Positions 17,542 to 26,106 of a DNA stretch of 64,000 bases are shown here, one piece after another. Origin of the DNA: Paenibacillus sediminis (GTDB lineage Bacteria; Bacillota; Bacilli; Paenibacillales; Paenibacillaceae); the NCBI RefSeq assembly GCF_017873765.1, contig NZ_JAGGKP010000001.1:868001-932000 (forward strand). Reading direction: 5' to 3'. The notes under the pieces are model-generated. The model did no database searches. It was given only the letters and a program-made list of their open reading frames with translations, and was not told the origin of the DNA. Within the stretch, counting starts at the first letter, position 1. Every line of letters starts with the position of its first letter. A program made the position numbers and the translations under genes.

Positions 17542-18171
17542 ATGTTCAGCATATCTTCATTGCTATTATTTATTGGCGCAGCGATTCTACTTATTGTAGT
17601 GCCTGGACCGGATCTCATTTTTGCAATAACCCAAGGAATATCAAACGGCAAGAAGGCAGGTGTATACACCGCTCTAGGCTTAAGTTTTGGCAATATCATA
17701 CATACCCTTGCTGCTGCCCTTGGATTATCGATCATTTTCCAGACGTCAGCGATCGTATTTAATGGGTTCAAAATAGCTGGAGCACTTTATCTATTCTATA
17801 TTGCCTACAAATCCATTAAACATCGGAAAGAGCCAATTTCAACAGACTCTAAAGTGGAAGCGAATCATAAAGGTCTGCTCATGCGGGGCTTTATGATGAA
17901 CATTTTAAATCCGAAAGTAGCCATTTTCTTTCTGACGTTCTTACCTCAGTTTGTGAATACCAAGTATGGTCTTGTACCGTTACAAATGATCATTCTAGGG
18001 GTTATTTTTATCATTCTAACAGCGATCATATTTAGTACGCTTGCTTATTTTGCGGGGACATTCGGACAAGCCATTATAAAAAGACCCAGGTTCTCGGAAT
18101 ATACAAACATTGCAGCGTCGATCATCTTTATAGCGTTGGCTGTTAAGCTCTTGTTAACTAAGCAACCATAG
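17542..18171 (+). CDS. LysE/RhtB-family amino-acid exporter
   Basis: A 209-residue inner-membrane exporter. It has six hydrophobic segments and the family signature VPGPDLIFAITQGISNGKKAG near residues 20-40, followed by the G-x-x-x-G-N helix (GLSFGNIIHTLAAALGLS) and LNPKVAIFFLTFLPQF near 135. The family exports basic or small neutral amino acids; the substrate here is unknown. I choose ATG 17542 because GAGAGG is about 9 bases upstream and the product then begins MFSISSLLLF. The longer frame would add 13 hydrophilic residues with no ribosome site. Confidence 0.85.
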   Translation: MFSISSLLLFIGAAILLIVVPGPDLIFAITQGISNGKKAGVYTALGLSFGNIIHTLAAALGLSIIFQTSAIVFNGFKIAGALYLFYIAYKSIKHRKEPISTDSKVEANHKGLLMRGFMMNILNPKVAIFFLTFLPQFVNTKYGLVPLQMIILGVIFIILTAIIFSTLAYFAGTFGQAIIKRPRFSEYTNIAASIIFIALAVKLLLTKQP

Positions 18172-18394
18172 AAAGATGTATATACTCATTTCACAATTGG
18201 TCGGTAGTCCTTAATAGGATACCGCTCAATTATTTTTACATAGGTTTACATAACTTATTTTATGTTTACTAATTTTAACTTCCATTATTTGTTGAATGAC
18301 ACGAGGTACCCATATGTTAGATAATATATAATTAAGACTTTGAAGCTGATATGCGTTGAAGTGTTAAATTCACATTCTTAAAGGAGAGAACAGC

Positions 18395-19795
18395 ATGAAT
18401 CTATTTCGTAAAAAGCCGATTGTCGGCACCAACTCTTCAGATACAGCAGCTGGGGAACATTTAACGAAAACACTTAGTGCATTCGATCTTACAACGCTTG
18501 GTGTCGGGGCGATCGTAGGTACAGGGATTTTCGTGTTAACAGGTGTTGCAGCCGCCAAGCATGCAGGTCCTGGGCTCGTTCTGTCCTTTGTGATCGCGGC
18601 CATTGCATGCGTATTCGCTGCGTTATGCTATTCAGAATTCGCATCTTCTGTACCCGCTGCAGGCAGTGCTTATGCGTATAGTTACACGGCTTTCGGAGAG
18701 CTATTGGCTTGGATTCTTGGATGGGATTTAATTTTGGAGTACGGGCTTGCGGCTTCTGCCGTTGCGAGTGGCTGGTCTGGCTATTTCCAAGGATTATTAA
18801 GCGGATTTAATATACATCTGCCTAAATATTTAACAAGCGCATATAACCAAGCTGCGGGAACTTGGATTGACCTGCCTGCTGTCATCATCGTTCTGCTCAT
18901 TACGCTGCTCCTCACATCGGGAGTTAAGAAGACAGCAAGATTCAACACAGTAATGGTCGTTATTAAGTTAGTTGTTGTTTTACTATTCATTGTTGTTGGC
19001 GCATGGTATGTGAAACCTAACAACTGGACGCCATTTCTGCCGTTTGGATACTCAGGTGTAGTTACAGGAGCAGCAACTGTATTTTTTGCATACATAGGGT
19101 TTGATGCCGTATCAACGGCTGCAGAAGAAGTAAAACGTCCGCAGCGCGATGTACCGATTGGCATTATCGCATCGCTCACCATTTGTACGATGCTTTATAT
19201 GGCGGTATCTCTAATTTTGACAGGGATTGTGCCATACGCACAATTAGATGTTAAAGATCCCGTTGCATTTGCGCTTCAGTTCATACATAAGGACTCTATC
19301 GCCGGTTTTATTTCATTAGGGGCAATCGCGGGGATTACAACGGTTCTTCTCGTCATGATGTATGGTCAGACACGATTGATTTTTGCAATTTCCAGGGACG
19401 GGCTTCTTCCGAGAGGACTATCTAAAGTTAGTCCTAGAACACACGCGCCAGTGATAAGCAGCTGGATTACTGGCATAATAATTGCTCTGTTCGCAGGAGT
19501 TGTTCCGCTAAACAGGTTAGCTGAGATGACAAACATTGGAACACTATTTGCTTTCACAACTGTATCTTTAGGTATCATTATTCTTCGCAGAACGAATCCG
19601 GATTTAAAACGGGGCTTCAAAGTTCCACTTGTTCCGTGGTTGCCAATTCTAAGCGCACTGATCTGCTTCTATCTTATGCTTCAGTTACCACAGTTTACAT
19701 GGTTTTGTTTTGTTTTATGGCTGCTTGCAGGTTTAGTTATTTACTTTAGTTATGGATATCGTCACAGTGTACTAAATGAACATACAAAGAGATAG
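18395..19795 (+). CDS. APC-family amino-acid permease (CAT-like)
   Basis: A 466-residue transporter with about 12 membrane segments. The first helix carries the substrate-binding motif VGAIVGTGIFVLTG near residue 40. Family blocks PAAGSAYAYSYTAFGE near 90, FFAYIGFDAVSTAAEEVKRPQRDVPIGI near 235 and RDGLLPR...THAPVISSW near 340 match the cationic/metabolite APC subfamily (YfnA-like). It imports amino acids by proton symport or exchange; the substrate cannot be told from sequence. GGAGAGAA ribosome site before the ATG. Ends at a bidirectional terminator shared with modB. Confidence 0.9.
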   Translation: MNLFRKKPIVGTNSSDTAAGEHLTKTLSAFDLTTLGVGAIVGTGIFVLTGVAAAKHAGPGLVLSFVIAAIACVFAALCYSEFASSVPAAGSAYAYSYTAFGELLAWILGWDLILEYGLAASAVASGWSGYFQGLLSGFNIHLPKYLTSAYNQAAGTWIDLPAVIIVLLITLLLTSGVKKTARFNTVMVVIKLVVVLLFIVVGAWYVKPNNWTPFLPFGYSGVVTGAATVFFAYIGFDAVSTAAEEVKRPQRDVPIGIIASLTICTMLYMAVSLILTGIVPYAQLDVKDPVAFALQFIHKDSIAGFISLGAIAGITTVLLVMMYGQTRLIFAISRDGLLPRGLSKVSPRTHAPVISSWITGIIIALFAGVVPLNRLAEMTNIGTLFAFTTVSLGIIILRRTNPDLKRGFKVPLVPWLPILSALICFYLMLQLPQFTWFCFVLWLLAGLVIYFSYGYRHSVLNEHTKR

Positions 19796-19796
19796 A

Positions 19797-19828
19797 AAAA
19801 ATGCGGACCTTATCGGTCTGCATTTTTT
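19797..19828. terminator. Bidirectional terminator between the permease and modB
   Basis: ATGCGGACC / GGTCTGCAT stem (one G-U) flanked by A6 and T6. Confidence 0.85.
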
Positions 19829-19839
19829 ATACTACCTAT

Positions 19840-20544
19840 TTAATGTTGTTCTTCGCCTTTTTTTCGTACGACTAACATGAGGATAAAAGATATGATGACC
19901 ACTCCTAAAGTCCACAGCCAAGCGAGCCCCATATGGTCCGATTGGGCAGCTACATAGATCGCGGTTGGAATCGTTTGCGTCTTGCCGGGGATGTTGCCAG
20001 CGATCATCAATGTTGCTCCAAATTCACCGAGAGCCCGGGCGAATCCTAACAGATACGCCGTCATCAATGACCTCGCAGACAGCGGTAATGTGATGAACCG
20101 TAAAACCTGCCATTCACTAGCTCCGCTTGACCGTGCTGCATCAACATAATCTTGCTGGACAGATGAGAATCCAACCTTTAGGGTTTGATAAACTAGCGGG
20201 AAAGAAACTACAACGGCGGCGATTACCGCAGCTCCCCAAGAGAAAATAACCGTTCTTCCATACAACCATTCCAGACTCTGTCCAATCCAGCTTCTTCGCC
20301 CAAGCAGCATTAGCAGAATAAATCCGACTACGGTCGGTGGAAGGACAAGAGGCAGCATAAAAGTGGTTTCAACAAATGTTTTGCCGAAAAAACGTTTGTT
20401 CGTCATCCACCATGCTGCGGAAATTCCAAGTAATAAGACAATAATGCTGGCGATGAGACTAACCTTTAATGATAGCCAGACAGGGGTTAAAAACGACTCC
20501 CAATCGATCGTTTTTATTAAATTACTTAGATGCAATAAATCCAT
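19840..20544 (-). CDS. modB: Molybdate ABC transporter permease ModB
   Basis: A 234-residue permease of the molybdate importer. It has about five membrane helices, PLVLPPTVVGF near residue 65, and the EAA loop that docks the ATPase: ARSSGASEWQVLRFITLPLS near 137. It ends in a short basic cytoplasmic tail. Its ATG lies inside the last codons of modA (23-base overlap), so translation is probably coupled; no independent ribosome site is evident. No modC (ATPase) follows; instead the operon ends at a terminator. Confidence 0.92.
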   Translation of the reverse strand: MDLLHLSNLIKTIDWESFLTPVWLSLKVSLIASIIVLLLGISAAWWMTNKRFFGKTFVETTFMLPLVLPPTVVGFILLMLLGRRSWIGQSLEWLYGRTVIFSWGAAVIAAVVVSFPLVYQTLKVGFSSVQQDYVDAARSSGASEWQVLRFITLPLSARSLMTAYLLGFARALGEFGATLMIAGNIPGKTQTIPTAIYVAAQSDHMGLAWLWTLGVVIISFILMLVVRKKGEEQH

Positions 20545-21322
20545 ATTTCATGAAAATATCTTGCGCTTTTTTCCCCTGAAGAAAATCATAAAGCTTTTGC
20601 GCTTCTGATAGATGTGTAGTCGACGTTATTATTCCAGCAGGGTATTGAATAGGAGAGTAGCTATTGGGATCTACAGAGAAGGCTACTTTCACTTTCTTAG
20701 ACGACATTGCATCGGTTCGGTATACAAATCCGGCATCGGCATTACCAGATTCCACGTAGGTGAGCACTTGTCGAACATCTTTGCCAGGCACTGTTTTTGG
20801 TTGCAGTGAATCCCAAAGACCAGCATGAATCAGTGCATCCTTCGTATATGCTCCTGCTGGAACAGTGCTCGGATCACCAATCGCTATGTATTTAAAGTCC
20901 GGTTTCGAAAGGTCTTCCGCCTTTTGAATTGATGTTTTGTTATCCGAGGATACAATGACCACAAGCTTGTTGCTTAGCAGTACCGACTGTTGATTCTTAT
21001 CAACCAAATGATGATCTACTAAAGTGTTCATATTCTTCGTGTCCGCCGATATGAATAAATCCGCGGGCGCTCCTTGCTCGATTTGCTGGCTCAAAGCTCC
21101 TGAGGCCCCAAAGTTAAACTTTAAGTCTATATCTGGATGTTCTGACTCGTAAATGCTTTCTATTTCTTTCAAGCTGTTTGTTAAGCTTGCCGCAGCGGAA
21201 ACGATAAGTTCGGTCTTCTCAGCTGCTGTCGTGTCTCTATGAATTCCGCAGCCGGCGGGTAACACGAATAACGTGCTTAGTAAAGTTAGAGAGACTAGAC
21301 GAAACATAGTTCTTTTTAGCAA
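20522..21322 (-). CDS. modA: Molybdate-binding lipoprotein ModA
   Basis: The extracytoplasmic receptor of the molybdate importer. It has a signal peptide with lipobox LPAGC, then the ModA pattern: VSAAASLTNSLKEI (oxyanion-binding Ser), FNFGASGALSQQIEQGAPADLFISAD, AIGDPSTVPAGAYTKDAL, and ESGNADAGFVYRTDA. The best start is TTG 21322, because AGGAGG is 8 bases from it. The longer frame's ATG at 21328 lies only 2 bases from that site. Between promoter and ribosome site are three tandem 10-bp repeats that may be the operator of the divergent regulator. Confidence 0.92.
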   Translation of the reverse strand: MLKRTMFRLVSLTLLSTLFVLPAGCGIHRDTTAAEKTELIVSAAASLTNSLKEIESIYESEHPDIDLKFNFGASGALSQQIEQGAPADLFISADTKNMNTLVDHHLVDKNQQSVLLSNKLVVIVSSDNKTSIQKAEDLSKPDFKYIAIGDPSTVPAGAYTKDALIHAGLWDSLQPKTVPGKDVRQVLTYVESGNADAGFVYRTDAMSSKKVKVAFSVDPNSYSPIQYPAGIITSTTHLSEAQKLYDFLQGKKAQDIFMKYGFIASK

Positions 21323-21340
21323 CTGCATTCCCTCCTATAT

Positions 21341-21370
21341 ATTTAGTTATATCTAGTTATGTTTAGTTAT
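21341..21370. promoter_or_regulatory. Three tandem 10-bp repeats in the modA upstream region
   Basis: ATTTAGTTAT, ATCTAGTTAT and GTTTAGTTAT follow one another without a gap, so the same face of the helix is repeated three times. They sit just upstream of the modA ribosome site, between modA and the divergent HTH regulator. Candidate operator for that regulator. Confidence 0.5.
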
Positions 21371-21505
21371 AAATTATATGTTGTCTGAATGCAACAAATT
21401 CCTATGTTGTAAATAATAGATTGAATCTATTGTTCTTAGAGCATAAGATAATAATAATTAGAAGAATAAGGATCGTTTTCAAGCTGAATCCATTGGAGGC
21501 TTTCT

Positions 21506-22444
21506 ATGAGTCAAGATATATCGTATACAACAGAAGAGATCGCAAAGCTCCTTAAAATATCAAAATTAACGGTTTATGACCTGATAAAGAAGGGAGAAAT
21601 CCCGGCATATCGGGTTGGTAAGCAAATGCGTGTGGATGCATCTGATTTGGAAGCCTATAAACAGAAGAAAAAAAGCTCAGGCTCAGTAAAAGAGATAGCA
21701 TCGGAAATCAATGCTTCTCATAGTGCCCCAGCAAGCGCACAACGTTCATTAGTTATTACTGGGCAAGATATGAGTCTTGATATATTAGCCAAATATATGG
21801 AATCGCAAATGAATGACATTCGGCCGCTGCGCTCTTACGTGGGGAGTTTAAACAGTTTAATTTCCATGTACCGAGGTGAATCGGACATCGTTAGTACACA
21901 TCTGTGGGACAGTGACAGCGGGGAATACAATGTTCCGTACATTAGAAAATTGTTAGTAGGATTTTCTTATATCGTTATAAATCTAGCATATCGCAAGGCT
22001 GGATTCTACGTAGCCAAAGGCAATCCAAAACAATTATTAAATTGGTCTGATTTGACAAAACCAGGCATTCGAATCGTGAATCGGGAGAAGGGCTCAGGAG
22101 CGCGTGTACTCTTAGACGAGAAGCTTCGGATTCATGGTATTTCGCCTCACAATATTGCTGGTTACGATCAGGAAGAGAGCAATCATTTAGGTGTTGCAGG
22201 AAAGGTGTCGCTTAAGGAAGTGGATGTTGGCGTTGGGATTGAGAAGGCAGCTAACATTGTTGGGGTCCACTTCGTTCCGCTCATTCAGGAGAGGTATGAT
22301 TTGGTCCTATTAAAAACACCTCAGAACGAGGATATTATCCAAGGGATCAAGCGCATTTTAAAATCTGATTCGTTTCAAAAAGAACTCAGTTCCGTTAAAG
22401 GATATGACCTGTCCAAAACAGGCGAAGTCATTTTTGAAACATAA
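21506..22444 (+). CDS. HTH regulator with periplasmic-binding-type sensor domain, probably molybdate-responsive
   Basis: Residues 5-55 form an excisionase/MerR-type winged helix (YTTEEIAKLLKISKLTVYDLIKKGEIPAYRVGKQMRV). After a short Lys/Ser linker, residues 80-312 are a PBP-superfamily domain (VITGQDMSLDILAKYM, ...SGARVLLDEKL..., VGVGIEKAANIVG...FVPL-x-x-E-R-Y-D-L). This architecture is known beside molybdate and tungstate transporters in Firmicutes and Archaea and is taken to sense the oxyanion directly. Divergent from modAB, which fits control of that operon. GGAGG ribosome site before the ATG. Ligand and target are inference from context. Confidence 0.75.
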   Translation: MSQDISYTTEEIAKLLKISKLTVYDLIKKGEIPAYRVGKQMRVDASDLEAYKQKKKSSGSVKEIASEINASHSAPASAQRSLVITGQDMSLDILAKYMESQMNDIRPLRSYVGSLNSLISMYRGESDIVSTHLWDSDSGEYNVPYIRKLLVGFSYIVINLAYRKAGFYVAKGNPKQLLNWSDLTKPGIRIVNREKGSGARVLLDEKLRIHGISPHNIAGYDQEESNHLGVAGKVSLKEVDVGVGIEKAANIVGVHFVPLIQERYDLVLLKTPQNEDIIQGIKRILKSDSFQKELSSVKGYDLSKTGEVIFET

Positions 22445-22525
22445 ACGGTTAAAAGCGATTTGAATACTGGTGGCTATCTCGCTTCACATACGGTCCGATG
22501 GAATGGCTATGGAGGAGAGGCACGT

Positions 22526-22581
22526 ATGCAGGTTATAAGGATCGGCTGTTCATGAGCGGTCAAGGCAGTCGGAAGTATTGA
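22526..22581 (+). other. Two overlapping mini-ORFs before the BNR-repeat lipoprotein gene
   Basis: ATG at 22526 has GGAGGAGAGG just upstream and encodes 9 residues. Its TGA overlaps the ATG at 22552, which encodes MSGQGSRKY and stops. The phrase CATGAGCGGTC then recurs at 22587, in frame with the lipoprotein gene. Possible leader peptides or decay of an upstream gene. Confidence 0.3.
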
Positions 22582-22614
22582 CGTTTCATGAGCGGTCTGA
22601 GAGGAGACGTGTCT

Positions 22615-23883
22615 ATGAAATGGTGGTTTAAATTACTAGGAGCCATGTTAATCGTTCTAGTATTGTTATCAGCTTGCAGCTCGAATAAGACAGATGCTCC
22701 TCTTGTTAGGCAAGAGGATGAGGCATTAGATGAAGGTCAGACGTTAACGGTAGTTACTCCAGAGCCTAGCAAACAGAACGAGCAGCAGTCGAAATATCAA
22801 ATCCAAACAAAGCTTACAGATTTTCATCTGTTTAGCGATCATTCAGGTCTAGCATGGGGAGTTACACGCAATGCGCTTCGTTTATATGTGACTGAGGATG
22901 ATGGAAAAGAGTGGACAGATATTTCACCTGCAGCGTCAGTTCAATTCCCTTCAGTACCGGAATACGGCAAAACGCTATTTTTCCTCGATCGGCAAAATGG
23001 CTGGATTATTCGAAATGCTCTTGGAACGAGCGAAAGCGTGGTCCTTCATACTACCGATGGAGGTCTGCACTGGAAAATTACTTCTTTACCGAATTCAACG
23101 AATGTAATCGCAATCGACTTTGTAAGTCTCAAACGCGGCTGGGTTATGACCTCTGCAGATTCTGCAATGGGAAGACAAGAGAAAGCACTGCTTCGTACGA
23201 ATGATGGAGGCTCTATATGGAAAAAGACGATGCAGAACACGGGGTATTTTAAAGCAGAGGCCCCGACCTTATACGCTATACCTCAAACCGGTTATTTGGT
23301 AGGAATGACATTTACGAACAACGTTCGCGGCTTTGCACTGACTATGGAAATGAGATCGCCTAGATTGTACAAGACGGAGGATGGAGGCAGGACGTGGACA
23401 AGTATATCTTCCTTTGAAAGTGAACCTTCACTCCAGACATGTGACGCCCTCCAAGTGAGAAGTCCTCAGCTTTGGGATAGCGAAGGCGTAAAGGGGTTGA
23501 TCACGGTTGGCTGTAAACGCGGCGATGAGACGAAATTTATTAATTTCGTAACTTCTGACAGTGGAGTGCATTGGAACAACGCTAACATCTCCCTCGGTTG
23601 GCAAAGTGGAGTTAATGAGGAGGTACCGCCGACCTTTTTGAATGAAATGGAAGGATGGTACATAGAGCAAGGAGCGGTCTACCATACGGTGAACCAAGGA
23701 TTGATATGGACTATTCTGCCAGAAAGCAGGATATTAAAGGATCGAATAGCAGATTATCCGTCAATTGTTAAACTACAATTTATCTCTTCAAATGTCGGCT
23801 GGCTGCTCATCGAAAATGCAGAGAAAAAGCGGTCACTTCTGCTGCAAACCCGCGATGGAGGATTTAGCTGGAAAGTACTTTGA
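22615..23883 (+). CDS. BNR/Ycf48-like beta-propeller lipoprotein
   Basis: A 422-residue exported lipoprotein: signal helix MKWWFKLLGAMLIVLVLL then lipobox LLSAC. The mature part consists of repeats with the Asp-box pattern T-x-D-G-G-x-x-W (HTTDGGLHW, RTNDGGSIW, KTEDGGRTW, QTRDGGFSW), each about 60-100 residues apart, and 'GW-x-x' strands (NGWIIRN, RGWVMTS, GWYIEQG, VGWLLIE). This gives a YCF48/BNR-type propeller on the outer face of the membrane. The function is not recognisable; such domains often act as assembly factors or sialidase-like folds without activity. ATG 22615 has GAGAGGAGA at good spacing. Confidence 0.75.
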   Translation: MKWWFKLLGAMLIVLVLLSACSSNKTDAPLVRQEDEALDEGQTLTVVTPEPSKQNEQQSKYQIQTKLTDFHLFSDHSGLAWGVTRNALRLYVTEDDGKEWTDISPAASVQFPSVPEYGKTLFFLDRQNGWIIRNALGTSESVVLHTTDGGLHWKITSLPNSTNVIAIDFVSLKRGWVMTSADSAMGRQEKALLRTNDGGSIWKKTMQNTGYFKAEAPTLYAIPQTGYLVGMTFTNNVRGFALTMEMRSPRLYKTEDGGRTWTSISSFESEPSLQTCDALQVRSPQLWDSEGVKGLITVGCKRGDETKFINFVTSDSGVHWNNANISLGWQSGVNEEVPPTFLNEMEGWYIEQGAVYHTVNQGLIWTILPESRILKDRIADYPSIVKLQFISSNVGWLLIENAEKKRSLLLQTRDGGFSWKVL

Positions 23884-23884
23884 G

Positions 23885-23912
23885 TTGACTAATTTTGGAT
23901 ATAGAGTACAAT
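23885..23912 (+). promoter_or_regulatory. SigA-type promoter of the ArsR-family gene
   Basis: TTGACT, 16 bases, TACAAT. The predicted start of transcription (about 23919) coincides with or slightly precedes the first usable ATG, so the message may be leaderless. Confidence 0.55.
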
Positions 23913-23918
23913 AGTTCT

Positions 23919-24209
23919 ATGATCATTGAACAAATGTCTATAGACGAACAAAGAGTAGCTATTTTTAAAGCTTTAGCAGATCCAACACGATTACAAATCG
24001 TTCGAACGCTTTACCAGAACAAAAAAGAAATGAGCTGCGGAGAGGTAGGTGAACAATGCGAAGTTTCAAAGTCGAATGCATCTTATCATTTCCGAACACT
24101 TCGAGAAGCGGGTCTGACTACGCTTAGAAAAGATGCACAGACGAAATATATCCAATTAAATACTGAAACTTTCGATAAGTATATTCCTGGATTTCTAGAT
24201 ACGCTGTAA
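23919..24209 (+). CDS. ArsR-family winged-helix repressor
   Basis: A 96-residue winged-helix regulator. FKALADPTRLQIVRTLYQNKKEMSCGEVGEQCEVSKSNASYHFRTLREAGLTTLRKDAQTKYIQLN is the complete ArsR/HTH_5 domain. The Cys in MSCGEV is a possible sensor residue, but the ELCVCD-type metal motif is absent. The start is uncertain: the longest frame begins at 23895, but the promoter TTGACT-N16-TACAAT ends at 23912, so ATG 23919 (leaderless) or ATG 23934 is more likely. The gene lies directly upstream of an MFS exporter, which it probably represses. Confidence 0.8.
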   Translation: MIIEQMSIDEQRVAIFKALADPTRLQIVRTLYQNKKEMSCGEVGEQCEVSKSNASYHFRTLREAGLTTLRKDAQTKYIQLNTETFDKYIPGFLDTL

Positions 24210-24238
24210 TCCAGGTTTCTTTTTAAACAGTAGTTAAA

Positions 24239-24252
24239 TAGTTATTGAACTA
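24239..24252 (+). promoter_or_regulatory. Candidate operator between the arsR-type gene and the MFS gene
   Basis: TAGTT-ATTG-AACTA is a perfect 5-bp inverted repeat, 22 bases before the MFS start. A related TAGTTC...GAAC arrangement occurs over the start of the ArsR-family gene. Confidence 0.35.
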
Positions 24253-24274
24253 ATGAACTTAAGGAGAGACGTTT

Positions 24275-25441
24275 ATGAAAAAAATATTCTTGTTGTTCTT
24301 CTTCATCATGTTTGTCATTGGAACTGATTCCTTTATATTGTCACCTTTATTACCTCTTCTTCAAAAGCAATTCCATGTGGATACCGGTATTTCAGGATGG
24401 ATGGTCAGCTCATATGCTGTTGGATATGCTCTATTCGCACTCATTGCTGGCCCATTATCTGATCTTCTGAATCGAAAAAAAGTCATGTTGTGGGGAATGC
24501 TCGCTTTTTCAGTGTCTACCATGCTATGCGGTACTGTACACAGCTTCTGGAACATGAATGTGTTTAGGTTTGCAGCAGGTGTAAGTGCGGCTTTTGTCAC
24601 TCCTCAAGTGTGGGCCTCTATTCCAATTCTCGTTCCTAAAGAAAAGATTCTGAGAGGGATGGGCATTGCAACTGCAGGGCTCTCTATTTCTCAAATGCTG
24701 GGGCTTCCGATTGGCAGTTATCTAGCATCTATTCATTGGTCGGTACCTTTCTTCTGCATTGGTTCAGTGTCTATAATACTCTCAATTATCATTTTCTTGT
24801 TGTTCCCGGATATTGTTCCTAATCGGCAAACCACCCAATCGTTTACTTTATTAAAGCAATACTCACGTTTACTGAATCGTAACATGTCAAGGCTTGCTTT
24901 TCTGGGGTATTTCATATTTCAGCTAGGCAATTTCGGCGCATTTTCCTTTCTAGGGACATGGCTTTCGGATCAGCATCATCTCACCATTTCTCAAATAGGA
25001 AATGTGATGTTATTTTTAGGACTTGGCAACACGGTGGGAAGCTTAGGGGGCAGTACGATCGTACATTATTTGGGTAAGAAGAGAACAATGTATATCGGGA
25101 TTTGTCTATCAATCCTTTTGTACATAGCACTTCCTTATGTGCCTTCAACAGCATACATAAAAGCGGATTTAATGGCAATCTTCATCATTTGGGGTACGTT
25201 ATTTCCTTTAATGATGAGTTTACTTCAAACGTTATCTGACACTTCGAGAGGAACGATTGCGGCTTTGGCAAACGCATTAATGTATTCAGGGACGACATTT
25301 GGAGCAGCGTTAGCAGGTATTCTGTATACGAATATGAACTCATTCATTTCCATTTCACTATTTGCTTCAATCTGCTTCTTCGTGTTTATATGTTTATTTG
25401 CAACTAGCGGAATAATGCGTTCATATAAAATAACCCGTTAA
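24275..25441 (+). CDS. MFS transporter, drug-efflux type
   Basis: A 388-residue protein with 12 hydrophobic segments. The DHA1-type motifs are present: FILSPLLPLLQKQF after helix 1, the motif A-like GPLSDLLNRKKVMLWG between helices 2 and 3, and a C-motif-like GIATAGLSISQMLGLPIG in helix 5. It is most like the YdhP/AraJ-type drug or sugar efflux proteins. AAGGAG lies 8 bases before the ATG. Paired with an upstream ArsR-family gene, suggesting inducible efflux; the substrate is unknown. Confidence 0.85.
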   Translation: MKKIFLLFFFIMFVIGTDSFILSPLLPLLQKQFHVDTGISGWMVSSYAVGYALFALIAGPLSDLLNRKKVMLWGMLAFSVSTMLCGTVHSFWNMNVFRFAAGVSAAFVTPQVWASIPILVPKEKILRGMGIATAGLSISQMLGLPIGSYLASIHWSVPFFCIGSVSIILSIIIFLLFPDIVPNRQTTQSFTLLKQYSRLLNRNMSRLAFLGYFIFQLGNFGAFSFLGTWLSDQHHLTISQIGNVMLFLGLGNTVGSLGGSTIVHYLGKKRTMYIGICLSILLYIALPYVPSTAYIKADLMAIFIIWGTLFPLMMSLLQTLSDTSRGTIAALANALMYSGTTFGAALAGILYTNMNSFISISLFASICFFVFICLFATSGIMRSYKITR

Positions 25442-25509
25442 CCTAACAATTTCCGGAGAGTCCATGCATATACATAAAATGCGAATACGGTAGCGGAAAG
25501 GGTGATATC

Positions 25510-25932
25510 ATGGGGCTGGAATCCATTTGGATGTTTGATTTTTTCGGTAATGTAATCCCATTCTTCTTTGTCGTCATTTTGGCAATTATTATAATTTCAG
25601 CTGGAAAAGGAATTTATCAATGGAGCAATAATAATAGACAGCCATTACTGACCGTGCAATCCGTCATTGTCAGCAAACGTATGGATGTCAGCCATCATCA
25701 TGATCAAGATCATACGGTCAGCAGATCACAAACCCGGTACTATGTCACTTTTGAAGTCGAGAGCGGAGACCGTATGGAATTCGGCATAAGCGGGGCAGAG
25801 TTCGGGCAGTGTGCCGAAGGAGATGAAGGTAAGCTTACCTTCCAAGGAACCCGCTATTTAGGATTTCAGCGTACGATGAAGGCATATGCGCATCCAGAAG
25901 ATCACACCGGATATAGACGCGGCAATCCGTAA
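25510..25932 (+). CDS. DUF2500 membrane protein
   Basis: A 140-residue protein with one N-terminal membrane helix (IPFFFVVILAIIIISAGKGIYQW) and an exterior beta-rich domain: TVQSVIVSKRMDV, a His-rich loop (SHHHDQDH), TRYYVTFEVESGDRMEFGISGAEFG, and EGDEGKLTFQGTRYLGF. This matches the DUF2500 pattern as I know it. Function unknown. Own terminator. Confidence 0.75.
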   Translation: MGLESIWMFDFFGNVIPFFFVVILAIIIISAGKGIYQWSNNNRQPLLTVQSVIVSKRMDVSHHHDQDHTVSRSQTRYYVTFEVESGDRMEFGISGAEFGQCAEGDEGKLTFQGTRYLGFQRTMKAYAHPEDHTGYRRGNP

Positions 25933-25937
25933 TAAGA

Positions 25938-25961
25938 GACTGCCTTTTGGCAGTCTTTTTT
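25938..25961 (+). terminator. Terminator of the DUF2500 gene
   Basis: GACTGCC-TTTT-GGCAGTC followed by six T. Confidence 0.9.
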
Positions 25962-26106
25962 GTCAATAAATTCACACATATAAGACATGCACAGATCAAA
26001 TTGTTATGTTAGTTTGGATACAGAACTGCCTTAGATGACATCCAACCATTCATGTTGTAAATTATTTTAAATAGGGCAAATTTGTTATATAAGGAGGGAA
26101 GACTTA

